64,000 nucleotides of DNA from Sclerurus mexicanus (lineage: Eukaryota > Chordata > Aves > Passeriformes > Furnariidae). The stretch spans positions 1,936,055 through 2,000,054 of the forward strand of contig VWZF01002844.1 in the NCBI GenBank assembly GCA_013396755.1. The letters are read 5' to 3'. How positions within the stretch are numbered: position 1 is the stretch's first letter; every line of letters starts with the position of its first letter. The notes beneath the pieces were generated by a model. The model had not been told where the DNA came from, did no database searches, and saw only the letters and a program-made list of their open reading frames with translations. The position numbers were made by a program, and so were the translations under genes. Of the stretch, positions 26,601-39,995 are shown piece by piece.

Positions 26601-29600
26601 ATTCTGAAGAAAAATTAAGCAAAATTTTTATTTTACTCCATTGATAAACTTTTTGAAAATACATGCATACTCTGGAAATATCTTTTTACTCTGAAAATTT
26701 CAGATCACCTAACTGATTTTCTCCTATAACCTTTAACTACTCTTCCTGTCCAAATATAAACAGATTTCTGAAGCAGGGGGATCTTTTGTGGGACAGGGAA
26801 AGAGACAAGGTTGTAACCTGTCGTGCATATTAACAATGGACACAAAGAGGAGGGAGATATGGCTAACACAAAGAAAGAAGAGATATTTTCTTAGCTTTCT
26901 GTAACATTTTCTGTAAAAAAAAAACTTACTGTGTTTTACAAGTATCACTAACGTGTTCCAAGGTAAGCTATAGAAAGAAAACCCACAGACTTCTGAATTT
27001 TCATTTGTATCTCGTAAACATCGATACAACTTTGTATCTGTCTGACCTACAAACTGTAGGGTATTAGCCTTTTACACAGATGTTTCAATAAACACCTACA
27101 ACATTTCTTAAAAAGTCCTTGTTTCACATAAACTGAAACATTTCTAGAGAGATCTAATGTGTTCAGTAGGAAGATTCTCAGATCAAAGTGATCGCAGAAA
27201 GAGAGAAAAGAAAACACTTTTTAATCTATGAATCTGACTTATTTGAATTTTTTTAAAAAAGGCATTTCAGCACAAGTCATGTTTTGAAAACACTCCAGAT
27301 GTTGACTGATTTTCTGATAAAAAATTAAGAGAAATATGGAACTCTGAAAGGTCAGAGCAATAAAGAATTCTCAGCCTTCATGCACTTTTTATTTTTGAGT
27401 CTTTAGCAATTATAAAATGTTTTTCCACTGAAACTAAACAGTGATAAGCATTTTTGATGTGCTATAACAATGGGACAGGAGAGCTGAAAGGTGATGAATT
27501 TGACATAAAAATTACATGGCCTTTTGTATTTTCTGTAAAGGACCTGAGGCGATTTGATTCTAGCACAGTCATTTTCAAATGTAAACCCATTTTAAATCAG
27601 TGTGAGAAACAGAATTTAGGGAGTAGGAAATTTTGTGAACAATTTTTCCCAGTAAATGTAGCCCTGTTTTGCAGCGATAGAACCTGTCAAATTAGGTTGA
27701 TTTTTGCTGATCAACTCCATTACCACAAATATTCAACAAGTTATTTACACAGAATCAACCAGGCTGTGGTATCTTTGCACACTGTTTACTTTATTCATTT
27801 CCCACACATTGAAATGGGGGCAACGTGATACAAATGCCTCATTGACTCTACATTGGGATGCTTATTAAAAAGCTTAAAAAGTATGATAAACAATAAAAAG
27901 AGTAACAAACTATGATTAGGGAACGTATTTCTTTCTCTGCATGATTACCTTTGATGGCAAGAGAAAATGGGTTTCATACCAAAAGCAAACCAAATACCTA
28001 TGCTGAAAACAATTTTAGAAAGCACTTGAAAATAGCAAATATTTAATCTGGAGTTACAAAGATAATCTTAAGAAATCATGAATATTCTTAAGATCAGTAT
28101 TGCTGTCTTTAGTGATTTTAGATGAGTTAATCTATTTCAGACTTTGCACTGATTAGGAACACCGACTGAAAAAACTGCTTTGTGGCTAGAGCACACTGGC
28201 TGAATACTAAGCCAGGCTCCTGCCATGAATGACACAGTCTTGAGTATATCTAAAAGCTTTTGCCTGCATTAGGCGGAAGAACACATACAGAAATGGAGCT
28301 ATTCTTGAGTAATCTATGAATACTGTATTTTGATCTACATAAAAGAGCATTCATTGCAAGAGTGCAAGAGGATTGTCTGGAGAATAAGGAAGTGAGATGT
28401 GGAGAACGGCTGGTAGTAAGGCATAACTCCAGCAAATGTTTGTGGACTTTTAAATCATTGACTTTAAAACTTTTGGTTCCTCAAAAGGACAGGTTGCCAT
28501 AACAGCTTCTCCAGAAAGGGCAAATTTTGTGAATTTACTGTAAGGGAAAGAGTCCTATTATGGCCAGTAAAGGGTGTCAGGTAAAAGAAATTGTTCAGAC
28601 AAACTGGGTGAAGAAAGATATCTGCTTATGCTTCAGAAAATTAGATGATATTTGTAAAAGTCTGGATAATTATCAGTTCTCTAGTATCACAAATATAGAA
28701 TCATATACCTAGTTACCATCTAAAATCCTTCCCTTTCTAGTTGCTCACCTTCTGGGTCTACTTGGCTAATGCACACACAACTCTGCAGCTCAGACTAACA
28801 TCATGTGAATATCCCACATACAATAAAGACACACAGTCTGATCTTGAGATGCCTCAGAGGAGACAGAAAAGTAGTTACCTTGGGCCACAGACATTAGGCT
28901 ATCAAATGAATGGGGACTTTCTGTGAAATCATAAAATTCCTGCTGAAGACCTACATTTTGAAAAATGCATGTGTATTCTTGAGTTTAGAAACGAGCCTTA
29001 CAGCTTCATTTTTTTGGAGAACTGCAAAGCCATTAAAAGTGGCACTATTGAAAGAAAAGATGGATGTTTTATCCAAAGCAGTTGAATTCTTTTCCTATGC
29101 ATGCAAGCAACTAACTCTCGTCTATAGCTAAGAGAGGTGGCATTTTGTTATCGTGACTTATGCCAGTAGTGGGAACATAGCCGGGGGCAGCACAGAAAAT
29201 AGTTGCCTAATTTAAAGTTCTCAATACTAATAATAAATAAGTGCTCCATGTATTACCCAAATGTTCTTCCTAGAAATGTCCACCACTTTCAGTCAAACTA
29301 CACACAAAGATCTTTGCAATAAATATCATAGACTTTGCTATAAAATCTGTAAGGAAAATCCCCTTCCCAAGTCTGTCTTTGGAGCTTTCAGAGTAATATT
29401 TCTGTTATTGTAGAAGGCATATTACACCCACAGTTTCCAGCAATGACTGGAATAAACAACTCTTTTTAGACCCCCCCATAATTAGAGCCGGGGAAACAGT
29501 ATGTGATTAACAACCCCTGAGCCAGTAGCAGCACAGAAGGCAGAGATTGTTGAAGGAGGATCACACAGAGGTCTTGGTGACAGAGAGGTGAAGCAGACCT

Positions 29601-32148
29601 AAAATCTTCACTACATGCTGCCACAGTCCAATTACTGTGCATTTTCCTACTAAGCTCAAAACAAAAATTGCAAGCTGTGACAGGAGAACATGGTTGGGAA
29701 AAAACCCTCAGGAAACATAAGCCTTGCAAAAAGTACTGAGGAAAGTGAAGAAGCGAACATGCCTTGGCACCCAAAATAATAAACAGGAAGATGCCACCAC
29801 ACAAGAAAACACACACCAAAACCTGTCCCAATCTGCAACCTGGCGTCTGAATTATCACCTTCCTGGGCTTGGTTCTGACACTGTTGTGCATTGCTGCACT
29901 TAAGGATTTGTTTTACTTTATGTAGACTTTAATGGGATGGTTCATATGTGGAACCAAAATTAAATCATTAGATTTCTTAAGAGCAATTGCTGGATCAGAT
30001 ACAAAGATCTTTGAAGGTTTATGTCCAATTTGTAGACCAAGCAAGGCATACTTATAAAAAGAGCAGAATATTTTTCATCGTACAAAAAGAAGGGGAAGAT
30101 CTTCTGCAAGTAAATTAAACACATCTTACATTAGCTTTCAGAAGTGACTGTTTTTCCAACAAAGTGTGTTGGGAATTTGGCTCCTTCTGTACTTCGCTTC
30201 TGGAGACCCATGTTATAAGGCTCTTGCACAAGAAATTCATTGTTCTGTAAGCTGCCACAGTAGCAGCCGTGGAATGTTTGGAAGCAGCTTTAGTGGGGAA
30301 GCAGCTTTTGTGGGAACAACTGCAGTTGGGTGCACAAGCTCTGGAAAATATTGTCTGTCATTAATTTGAATATAGCAGTATGGAAAGTTAGAAAGCAGCC
30401 AGCTGAATTCTTGCAGTTTGGCAGGTTATAATCTAGACAGCCTCAGCACTATATCCAGGAGCTACTGGGAGCCTTTGGGTTGAATGACAAACCTTTTCCA
30501 CTTCCATACATTTTTAGACACTTTGAAGTTGCTGCTCATGGTGGCACCTGTTGCTGACTTGAGTCTCCTACAAGCCATCAGTGTAATTTTAGTGCCCACC
30601 ACCTACAGTTTTATCCTCAGAGTAGCCTGTATGCATTTGAAAGAACACAGAGGGCTGTAGGTGTGGATGGATTAAAAAAAAATCTAAAAATATACCTTTT
30701 CTCTATAGAGAGAAGTGAATGCTGTACCTCCCTTGCCCTCCCTTCTACCATCATTTGCTGCTGAAATGCTGCATTTCTGTGACTGAGATTCAGTGCCAAG
30801 ACGAGCATTTGCCACCTATATAGGAGCTTAAAATATCACAGAGGCTGACAGAAATACCTTGAAAGCTGACAGAGGAGTACTTTTCTGATATATTATACTC
30901 TGTGGTGGGAAGTTTTTATTTATTTAGAATGGTATAAGCACCCTGGGGAGGAATATGGCTTAGATTTACTCTGGTCTGTTCCAACCACAGTGTGTCTGAA
31001 ATGCAAAGTTATCATTGAGCACTCCCCAGGGGTCTGGAAATGGTGCAGCCCTAGTGAATGATAGATTTTTAGCAGTTCTGCTGCATGGATCCCACTTGGT
31101 TGTTGCAATGCTGATTAAAGCAAGCACACTTCCTCTACAGCACTCCCATTCATTCCTCCATAGCCACTTACTGCAGAGCACACACAGGCTTTTAATTATT
31201 TTACTAAACAGGGAACCTGTTTCTTGGAAGTGCTTCATGAAATTTTAATGACCACACTTCTAGTTATAACAGCAAGACTTCAAATAGCAGTGAAGCCCAC
31301 ATGAAATTCCACATAGGTTTCAGCTTTCTTTCCACAGCACCAAGAAGGCAGGAGCCCAAGAGAAGGTGAGATCTCCAGAGAAATGCGTAGCACTGTTATT
31401 GTCCTCAAGTCATAAACACCAAGGCTTTGCTTTCCACCCAGGGAGGCAAACCCTGTTTTCTGGTGCTGCCACAGCCATGGGCGCCCATCTCACTGTGTTT
31501 AGCTCAAGCACAGCTGGAGAAGAAACATGCCTGAGCACTGGCATATCTAGGTCTCAGAATTGTCAAGATCACAACTGGGAGGATTTTCTCTGGTCGCACC
31601 CTGACAACATGCTAACCCTTCTCTCCACACCAAAGAGCACTGAGAAGGATAATAATTGATTTTTTTTTCTTTTGCCATATACAGAGATGTCAGACACCGT
31701 GCTCCAAAGTGTGTTGGTGAACTACACTGTACCCAGAGCAGGACATAGTATTTAGTAATTTATGTTCTCACTGTGAAAGTGTTGCTGAGAGGCACATGCT
31801 TATAGACCCAACTGGGCAGTCATGGTCTGTCAATAGACTTCACGGTCATATCACTGCTATTCTTTGTACTTTATCAAAAAGAAAAGGCCTAAAGATTTAA
31901 ATTTTAATATGGATTATTAGTTTTCATTTGCTGTCCATTCACGGATAAGATATATTTATTTGACATAGAATTGTACCAGTCAGTTGCTGTACCTCTTCCA
32001 TAAAATACACAGAAAAATCTTGCAACTTATTTTAGTTCTCTCTGTTTTCAGAAATTTTTCCATAGGCTTGAACTTTCATTCATTTTCCTCTTTTTCTTTA
32101 CAAAATTTTCCTTCCCCTCATGCTGCCTGGAAGAGGCTGAACGAAAAT
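20669..32148. other. Long unique non-coding stretch
   Basis: About 11.5 kb with no recognisable exon, RNA gene or transposon. The longest frames are 144 codons (plus, 21785-22219), 141 codons (minus, 29466-29891) and 124 codons (plus, 27454-27828). None has a known domain, and a few frames of this size are expected by chance in 64 kb. Most of it is AT-rich and CpG-poor. Confidence 0.5.
29466..29891 (-). other. 141-codon open frame with one hydrophobic segment, probably not a gene
   Basis: The frame has a polar, basic start and then a hydrophobic stretch containing VLVCVFLCGGIFLFIILGA (roughly residues 25-45) that could span a membrane. The rest is cysteine-rich with no repeated pattern. I do not recognise it. 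Hydrophobic runs arise easily from T-rich codons in AT-rich DNA, and the opposite strand shows no sign of coding constraint. Confidence 0.08.
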
Positions 32149-33180
32149 AATCACACAATCACAGAATCAAATAAGTTGGAAAAGACCTCTGAGATCATCA
32201 AGTCCAACCTATGACCTAACACCATCTTATCAACTAGACCATGGCACTAAGTGCCACATCCAGTCATTCCTTAAGCACCTCCAGGGATGGTGACTTCACC
32301 ACCTCTCTGAGCATTCCATTCCAATGTCTAATCACCCTTTTCATGAAGAATGTCTTCCTAATGTTCAACTTAAACCTTCTCTGGTGCAGTTTAAGGCTAT
32401 GTCCTCTCATCCTGTTGCTGGTTGCCTGGGAGAAGAGGCCAATCCCTACCTGGCTACAACCTCCTTTCAGGTATTTGTAGAGAGTGATAAGGTCATCACT
32501 GAGCTTCCTCTTCTCCAGGCTAAACAGCTCCAGTTTCCTCAACCACTTCTACAGGACTTGTGCTCCGGACCCTTCACCAGCCTCATTGCCCTTCTCTGGA
32601 CACGCTCCAGCAGCTCAATGTCCTTCCTGAATTGAGAGGCCCAGAACTGAACACAGGACTGGAGGTGCAGACTCACCAGTGCCACATAGACAGAAGAATT
32701 GCTTCCCTATTCTTGCTGGCCTCACTATATCTGACACTGGCCAGGATGCCATTGGCCTTCTCGGCCATGTGGGCACCCTGCTGGCTCATGTTCAGCAGCT
32801 GTCAAACAGCAGCCCCAGGTTCTTTTCCACTGGGCCACCCTCCGCCACTCTGCCCTCAGCCTGTGGTGCTACACAGGGTTGTTGTGATCCAAGTGCAGCA
32901 CCTCATGTTGAACCTTATCCCATTGATCTCAGTCTATCTATCCAGCCTGTTGAGATCCCTCTGCAGAGCCCTCCTACCCTCCAGCAGATCAACACTCTGA
33001 CCCAACTTGGTTTTGCCTGGAAATGTGCTAATGGTGAACTCAATCTCCTCACCCAGATCATCAATAAAAATTTTAAACAGGACTGAGCCCAATACTGATC
33101 TCTGGGGGACACCACTAGTGACCAGATGTCAGCTGGATCCAGCATCATTCACTGTGATGATCTGTTACAGCTCTGAAAGT
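32149..33180 (-). mobile_element. CR1 LINE, about 1 kb 3' fragment reaching into the reverse transcriptase
   Basis: This is the longest CR1 copy here. On the minus strand the order is: the end of the reverse-transcriptase domain (SVDLLEGRRALQRDL-like block, about 32940-33000), the RT-to-tail linker, and the C-terminal block with LFSLEKRKLSDDLITLYKYL and HWNGMLREVVKSPSLEVL (within 32264-32542). It then ends in the octamer tail of three AATCACAC / AATCACAG / AATCAAAT units as read on the plus strand (32149 on). Where active elements keep the F-A-D-D catalytic motif, this copy reads F-P-G-K at about 33007-33024, so the active site is gone. Frameshifts split the rest of the frame. It is inactive. 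Confidence 0.95.
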
Positions 33181-34499
33181 AGTTGCACTTCAGTGCATGA
33201 TTGAGGAGCAACCTGTATTGATCAGAAAATGGTGTNTTAGGGTTTCTGCCTCTGGCTAACTTCTCTGATAAAAAAAGTGCATTTTTTCCATGCTCAGTGA
33301 CTCAAAGTCTGTTTCTGTCCTCAGTCTGACAGATTTCAGTTAAACTCTTTGAGAAGAGGAAGAGGGGAGAAGAGGAAGGAATAGGTCTTTCTTTTGCTAT
33401 CAAACAAGAATGAGGCTTATCCTGCACTTGGACTTCATTCTTGGAGGTAAAATATATCTCCAGTCAAAGGCAGCTATCTGGCAAAAAACCACATCCCACT
33501 GCTTTTCTTTACTAATGGAAAAGATTCTTTGGATAAATTCATCTCAAAGCTAGAATCATTCTCTGTCAGCAAATTTTACTTCAATAAATCAAGAAATCAT
33601 CAAACTCGGAAAGGTTTTCACAAAGATGACCCAGCATATTAAGTTTTTGCCGTGCTTGGTGGGAGGATACACTTGTGAAGGTGTAATAAATGAGGTGAAT
33701 TAGCTACCAGCTAAAATGAATTATAGAGAGACCTTGGGAGAAATTCAAGGGAAAAAAAAAACCTTGAAAAATAGAAATCTGAGAATTCACACTTTGCTTT
33801 ATTAAGTAATGAAAATTAAGATGTCCTTGCATCATTTCTAGGCAGTTTAATCCTTTATTACTAATAAATGATCTTTTATTTAAAGGATTTTAAAGTGGAC
33901 AGAGAAAACAGTTTAATCATTTTGATGAAGAGCCAAGATTTTTCATCTTCAAAGTGCTAAAATATCAGCATACACCATTAATAATGAAGCTTGTTAATCA
34001 TTAGCATCCCTCAAATATAATGGGAATAACACTTTTCCTAAGAGTGTGCAAAAGAATTGAGAAAAAAGCGGGTGGGGTTTTTTTTGGGTTAGACCTTTTA
34101 TAACTAACTTTATTCATATTTTAATGAGTAATGTATGAATAAGTGGATTTTTAAGTTAACAAATGAATATTTAAAGAAAAGAGTACAGAATAAATTTGTC
34201 AATCAAAAGTCCTCCAAACCCAGGTACATGCTCCAGGCTTGATCTTGAAAACATTTATGCACATGAGTAACTCGTGACTCATGACTCATCCCAGTAAAGT
34301 CAAGGGTACTAAATTAACCTTTTAGGAGGAATGCATGTTAGGATGACAGTTTCTAGTCCACCCAAGACAGTGGAAAAGATAAACATCTGCAAGGTATGGG
34401 CCTAATATAAGGTCATCATCTAGGATTTTTGTCCAGAAAAAGATTGAAGTGCTGGAGAGCATGTCTTTGGGAATGGCCCTAGGATTGCGGGAAGCAGCA
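33181..34499. other. Unique AT-rich non-coding stretch
   Basis: No feature is recognised. A single undetermined base (n) lies at 33236, just beyond the CR1 edge. The 150 bases before 34500 may be a more decayed part of the CR1 that follows. Confidence 0.5.
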
Positions 34500-35092
34500 A
34501 GGTGAATGTGAGCATGTGGTGTGCCCCAGCAGGAAAGACAACCAACAGCTCCTGTGTGTATGAACATGTGCATGACACACAGACCAAGGAAAAGGATGGT
34601 TCCCCTCTTTATGGCACTCATCATACCATACCGAGATACAGCATTGAGTTTTGGGCCCTGCAAAGCAGGAAAGACACAGACAAATCGGAGGGAGCTTTTG
34701 GAAGGCCCCAAGGCAGTGGGAGCTGGAGTCCTTGGCATATGAGCAGAGGCAGGGGGAGCTGGGCTGATTCAGCCTGGAGAAGAGATTGCTTTAGTGGCAC
34801 TGAGCTGTCCTTCAGCACCTACAAGGGGTCATTGGGGAGACAGAACTGGACTTCTCACAATGGTGCAGGATGGGAGAATGAGGAATAAATGTGCATAAGT
34901 GAAATGAGAGGGTTTCGGCCTTGATATAGGGAAAAGCTTTTTCTCCCATGAGGACAGTCCATCCAGAGAGGTTTTGCAGTGTCCCTCCTTAGAGGTTTTC
35001 AAGATCCACATGGACAAATCCCTGAGCAGCCTTGTCTGATCCCATCACTTACCCTGCTTTGAGCAGAGGTGTGGATCAAGTCACATCCTTTA
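34500..35092 (+). mobile_element. CR1 LINE, old 3' fragment
   Basis: The order of conserved blocks is that of a CR1 3' half: a 'gtgaatgtgagc...gtgtgcccc' block near 34502-34530, 'ggcactcatcataccatacc' and 'gagttttgggccc' (34613-34660), the LFSLEK-equivalent 'cagcctggagaagagattg' (34771-34789), then 'caagatccacatggacaaatc' with 'accctgctttgagcagagg' (35000-35070). The final octamers are missing or worn away. The 138-codon minus frame and 128-codon plus frame here are shadows within the element. It is clearly older than the 32 kb copy. Confidence 0.85.
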
Positions 35093-38000
35093 GCTTATTT
35101 TTGAACTGATCCTACAATCTCACAAATTACCTACTGTTGCTGAAACCATGTAAATGTTGAATTTCCTTGTTCCTTATGCTTGGTTGTTAAATGGTTCCTT
35201 TATTCCTATCTTTCCCCAGAAATTATTGTTTTGTCCTTCTAGTGAAGTTCCCCAAACCTGCATACTACATGCAGTGTAGTCTTGATCCTTCCATAATAAC
35301 AAGCACTTACCATGAGTTACTGGTATTACTCTTTAAGTCAAGGATTCTGATATCCTGGCATATCACATCAACAGTGAACAACACAAACTTATTCAAAGGG
35401 ATCTTTCCGTCTAAGCATATATTCAGCTTACTTCATTAGTTATCTCACTTTCTTAATTTTCCCAGTAAGATACCATGATAAAATGGTTATACACATCACC
35501 ATATGAAATGGTGTCTGTGTGACCCCTAACACAGTACTTTTATATTGATGACTAATTTAGCAGGAAAACAGACCAGAACATTTGTAGAGAGTGAAGGAAA
35601 TTAAGACACACGACTCAGGAATATCTTTTCATTTTATATGGTCTCTCTTACACAGGATGCCCAAACACAGGCTATTTTCAGTTACCTAAGGAACTTGTGT
35701 ACAAACTTCTTGTTCCTGAGGGCTAAACACCGAGTTCCATTGCAATTCTAAGAAAATCCCACTTGAAGTCCCTTATGTACCAGACCTACAGATGCTCTGC
35801 AGTCATGAACATCTCTGTAAGGGTCTATCTAGAAATTAGAAATGATCATCGTTATGAAATCTCATAGCCAGCCGGGCTGGGGCACTGTGTCAATGACTCC
35901 TGTAGGCTGGGAATGGGCTAGGGGTATAATAGGAAATGGCAGTATCTTACATGCAAGGGAAGCAATGATTGCTCTTACTTGGCCCACGTTTTAAAAGCAA
36001 AATTGCTGCTGAGGCTTTCTGTGGAGGACCAGATTTTGTGTGTGCATGCATGATACCACACAAGGCACCACAGAGAACTTTCACTCTGCTGAGTGCCTGG
36101 CCCCTAGTAGGGTTCAGGCAGGAGAGATGAACACATGCACTCTAGCTAGAGGAGCACATTCAAACCTGAAATACTCAGACTCCAGGTACTTTGGCTTTGA
36201 AGAAAAAGAGAGTCCAGTGAGTTTCAGCACTCTGAGGTGGCCAATCTTACTTACAAAGATTCTGGGTGTTTATATCCTCTTAAATACTTGTGTTTTCTAG
36301 ATCTGGTCTCAACTCCATTAAAAATATTTGCAGCAGATCTTGGGGAAGGAAATTTAAAAAAGAAAAAAAAAAAGAATTTCCAGAAATAAATGTTAAAGAA
36401 ATATCTTTTTAGCTATTTTCTGCAAAAATATCAAGCACAAATCTTGGTAATAAAAAGAGTAGGGAACTATCTGAAGAAATCAGTTGATATCTTAATTGTT
36501 ATAAATCCTTTTCTCTCTCTTGCAAGATGCTAGCACCTGTTACATACTGCTTCTTCCAAACCAAAGGGTGACAAGAATTACAAAAGAGGACAGATTTAAC
36601 CAGATTTCACATATCCTGGACAAATAGTAAAATCCAGTGTAGTGGACAGCCATCAAAAGTAGTGAGAGGGTCAGGTAAGTAAGGTGAGAGGAGAAGAGGG
36701 ATATGCTAGGACTATTTCTTCTTACAGTATTGGTATCTTCTGTGTTTTGCAGCTTTTTTTTTTTTTCTGTCATCATATTAGGAAAAAAGGAGTTTTGTAA
36801 TCATATGTTCCAACATCAGAAAGTCACCTAAAACAGATTACTTCCCCACTGCAAATCTCCTTATCTACACAGTAATTTAATATCTACAAAAGTTAATGAA
36901 ATCTGAAGTGATATTTGACATAAGTTTTTAAATCAAGGTGAGGGAATATCTTGCTGACCAAGTCTTTGTTCTGTGGTTAAGTGCCCATGACTATGCTTTG
37001 GAGACTATTCAAGAAATTTTTCAGTGTAGCCTTTGCAGTGTTGATCTATATTAAAGGAAGGACTGTAAACCTGTCTCAGTAGAGATGATAGGGAATAGCC
37101 AGACTTGTTATCTCTCTGATTATTCTCAAATCCCTATAAGCAACTACAGTAATAGTATGGACTTGTCTCCCTCTAATAAGATGATGATTCAGAGGTTTAT
37201 CTTTACCAAATGATAAAATATAACAGTCCTAAGATAATTATGAAGCTGGGCAACATGAAGGATGAATAAAGAGTAGCTGCTTGAGCCAAACCTGAGTAAA
37301 ACAGGTACATGGAAGAACATTTATTGAAGAATTTCCAAGTCCAGTACAGGCTCCTTCTTCTAAGTGCACACCACTTGCAGCCAGGTCATGTTGTCCTCCT
37401 TTAATATCCTGGGTGGTTCCCCATGGCTCACACAGCAGCGTCCCCTCAGTCACCTGCCGAGGCCTGCAGCAGTCTCTTATTTCCATCCCCATGATGATGA
37501 GATCTTACCCATCACCAGATGTTGGCTGACACCTGCCCCCTGCTAGCAATGAAACATATTTAGGTCTTCAGCCTTACTCACTACTCACACAACAAGTGCA
37601 TTTCCTCAGCCACTCTAAGTACCTTAGAGCTTCTCAAAGAGCATGGAGTAATACTTAAAATTATCAGTAGCAGCTTTGACACAATCTTCAACTTAGGCCT
37701 AAGTTATGTTCAAGGCTAGTTCAAGCCACAGAATTATATAATTGTATGCTTAGCTATTCTTTTCTGTGATGAAGCTCACAAAATAATGAAGGCATATAGA
37801 AGACAATACTTTTGCAGGGGTCAAAAGACTGGAAGCAAATAATTTTGGGAGATAAGGAATATGACCTTTCTTACCAGCTTCTGCTTCAAAGATTGAAAAT
37901 ATACTCTCTGGAGTGCAACATTTCTTGGGTTATCTTGGAATAATGAGGCATGTGTTGTCCCTATACAGCATGAAAAAACCATAGTGAGCCTTCTGCCATA

Positions 38001-39925
38001 GAAACTCCATCTTTTCAATGTAGTCACTAGTCTACCGAAAAAAAATTATTCTCAGTCATAAGTCTGTTGCAAAGGCAAAGTCTCCTTAGCCCATTAAAGA
38101 AATGCAAAGGGGCACTGCAAAAAAAAAAAAAGCCCTTGGAAAGGTAATTATTGAAATATTTCTCATGTGAACTTACTCTCTTCTTCTTCTCCTCCCCAAC
38201 TCTACAGCAAGTGTACATTTAAATGAAAATATAAATAAAAGCAATGGGCCAAAGTTCCAGAGTAAGACAAACCTATAAAAAACAATTGACTTTGGGACTC
38301 TTGCTATAAAAGAACAATCCATAATGATGTTGCACATGTACAAAAAATTAAAAGACTGTAATCTCATAAACCTGACCTAGCTAAGAGCAGCCTCAAACCC
38401 TGATCAGTACACAGAGGCTTCTCAGATCTCAGTGACTGCAGTGAACACATGCAGCAATTAGAGTTTAGCAAAGCATGGATGAGGGCTGACTGCATCTGAG
38501 TTCTCTGGTTGTGTATCCCTTGAAAGGACAAAGTAGCATTGGAGGCTTCCCATCCATGCTGAACACTCTTCAGATGTCAGATGATGTTTCTCTTTGTGGC
38601 TGAACCCACTTGAGAGCTACATTTTAGCAGTAATAAAGCACAAAGCCTCCACTTCATCTTTCAGAAGCAGGCAAGATTTGTTCAGAAGGTCCTTCAGAAA
38701 CAGAAAAAAGGTAGAAAAATCTCCATCAGTTATTGGCCTTGTAGCATATATTTTGGAGACAATCTGAAGACAAAGATCAGTCTAGATAAGAAATAAAGAT
38801 GCCACGTCTAAATCATATTTTTAAACTGAAAATCTCTCCCTTTCCAGAGAGTTATAAAACTCTTACCACAAAGCAGAATAAACACATATCAAGGTCATCT
38901 TCATAGAGTGTGTTTAAATGGTAATTCTTATTTCTCACTCGAGTTTTTTAAAATTTGAATGTGCCTTTTGTGCTTGTGTTGTAAGGAGAAATATAGAAGG
39001 ATTGAAATGCTTAAAAATTACACGATTATCACTGTAATTTAGCACTTAGTTAATGAAGACTTGAACTCTTGCCCATATTGCCATAGTGTAGCTAGCAGGT
39101 ATCCATACTGAATAGTTTACATTTGCAAGAAACTGGGTTAGAAGTAAAGGTTAATCCACTGCTGTATAAATATTTGATCTTGCAATGATCCCATTAACCT
39201 TTTTGGTATGCAAGGATTAGGCATAAGCAGCTAGCGAAATACTAACCTTATTTAAAATTGCAGAGCTGTGAGTGCCCAACATTTTTTTATTCTTTCACAT
39301 AGGGACAAAGGTTTAAAGGCTTCTTCTGCTTCCTCTGCAAAGTGATCAAGTCCAAAGTCTCACAGGTTTTGTTTATGTGTTAAAACGCTGTTGCAATCAG
39401 TTCTGTGAAGCAAACTCAATTAAAAAAAATAAGAGAGAGAAAAAAAGAAAGTATTTTCATCCAATTTTTTCATCTCTCTTTACTCAGTTTGAATCCTACC
39501 CTGACTACAAGAGTGAACAGGGGTCTGGAGATGCCTCTCAGTGGGCACTCCAGCACATCATTTCACCAATAACTAAAGAGAGACTCATCCCACAGGCAAT
39601 AACTGAACCTTCCAGCAGCAACAGCAACAGACATCCTCTCTTAACTGGTCCTAAGGGTGGAGCAGTCATGCCAGGTTTTATTGTGTTAATAGCTAGAAGG
39701 TTTCAACACTCGTGTCTTCTCATTAATGAGACCTATCTGCTTCCCCATTGATGGATTCTGAAGAGTTGCACTTTTGTGAACTTTTCAGCTCTGCAAGATC
39801 TCAGTGAAGAATAAATGCCATCAACAAGTACAGCTGCAAAATCCAGCTCCAGTGCTGCATGCAGCAGCTGAGACATCTGCATGTGTGATTACACACTTAC
39901 TGCTTGCAGGCAGAAGGGAGGTCAT
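35093..39925. other. Unique AT-rich non-coding stretch
   Basis: Nothing recognised. Open frames reach 124 codons (plus, 39377-39751) without known domains. Short A or T runs occur near 36357-36373, 36756-36767 and 38120-38131. Confidence 0.5.
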
Positions 39926-39995
39926 TAATCACAAGATCACAGAAATATTTAGGTTAGAACGGGCTTCTGGAGGTCATCTGATCTAACTCCAGGTT
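39926..39995 (-). mobile_element. CR1 LINE, short 3' tail fragment
   Basis: TAATCACAAGATCACAGAAA followed by a 'ggttagaacgggcttctgg' / 'ggtcatctgatctaactcc' order matches the reverse complement of the last 70 bases of CR1 (octamers, then the conserved tail). It is too short and worn for subfamily assignment. Confidence 0.7.

Noticed and set aside
27454..27828. 124-codon frame in AT-rich DNA
   Set aside because: A rough stop-frequency estimate predicts about one or two such frames in the window, and nothing in the translation is recognisable.
32560..33086. Plus-strand frames of 135-146 codons
   Set aside because: They are antisense shadows inside the minus-strand CR1 element.
34322..34888. 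138-codon minus and 128-codon plus frames
   Set aside because: Both lie largely within a plus-strand CR1 relic. Neither matches CR1 ORF2 as an intact frame, nor any host protein.
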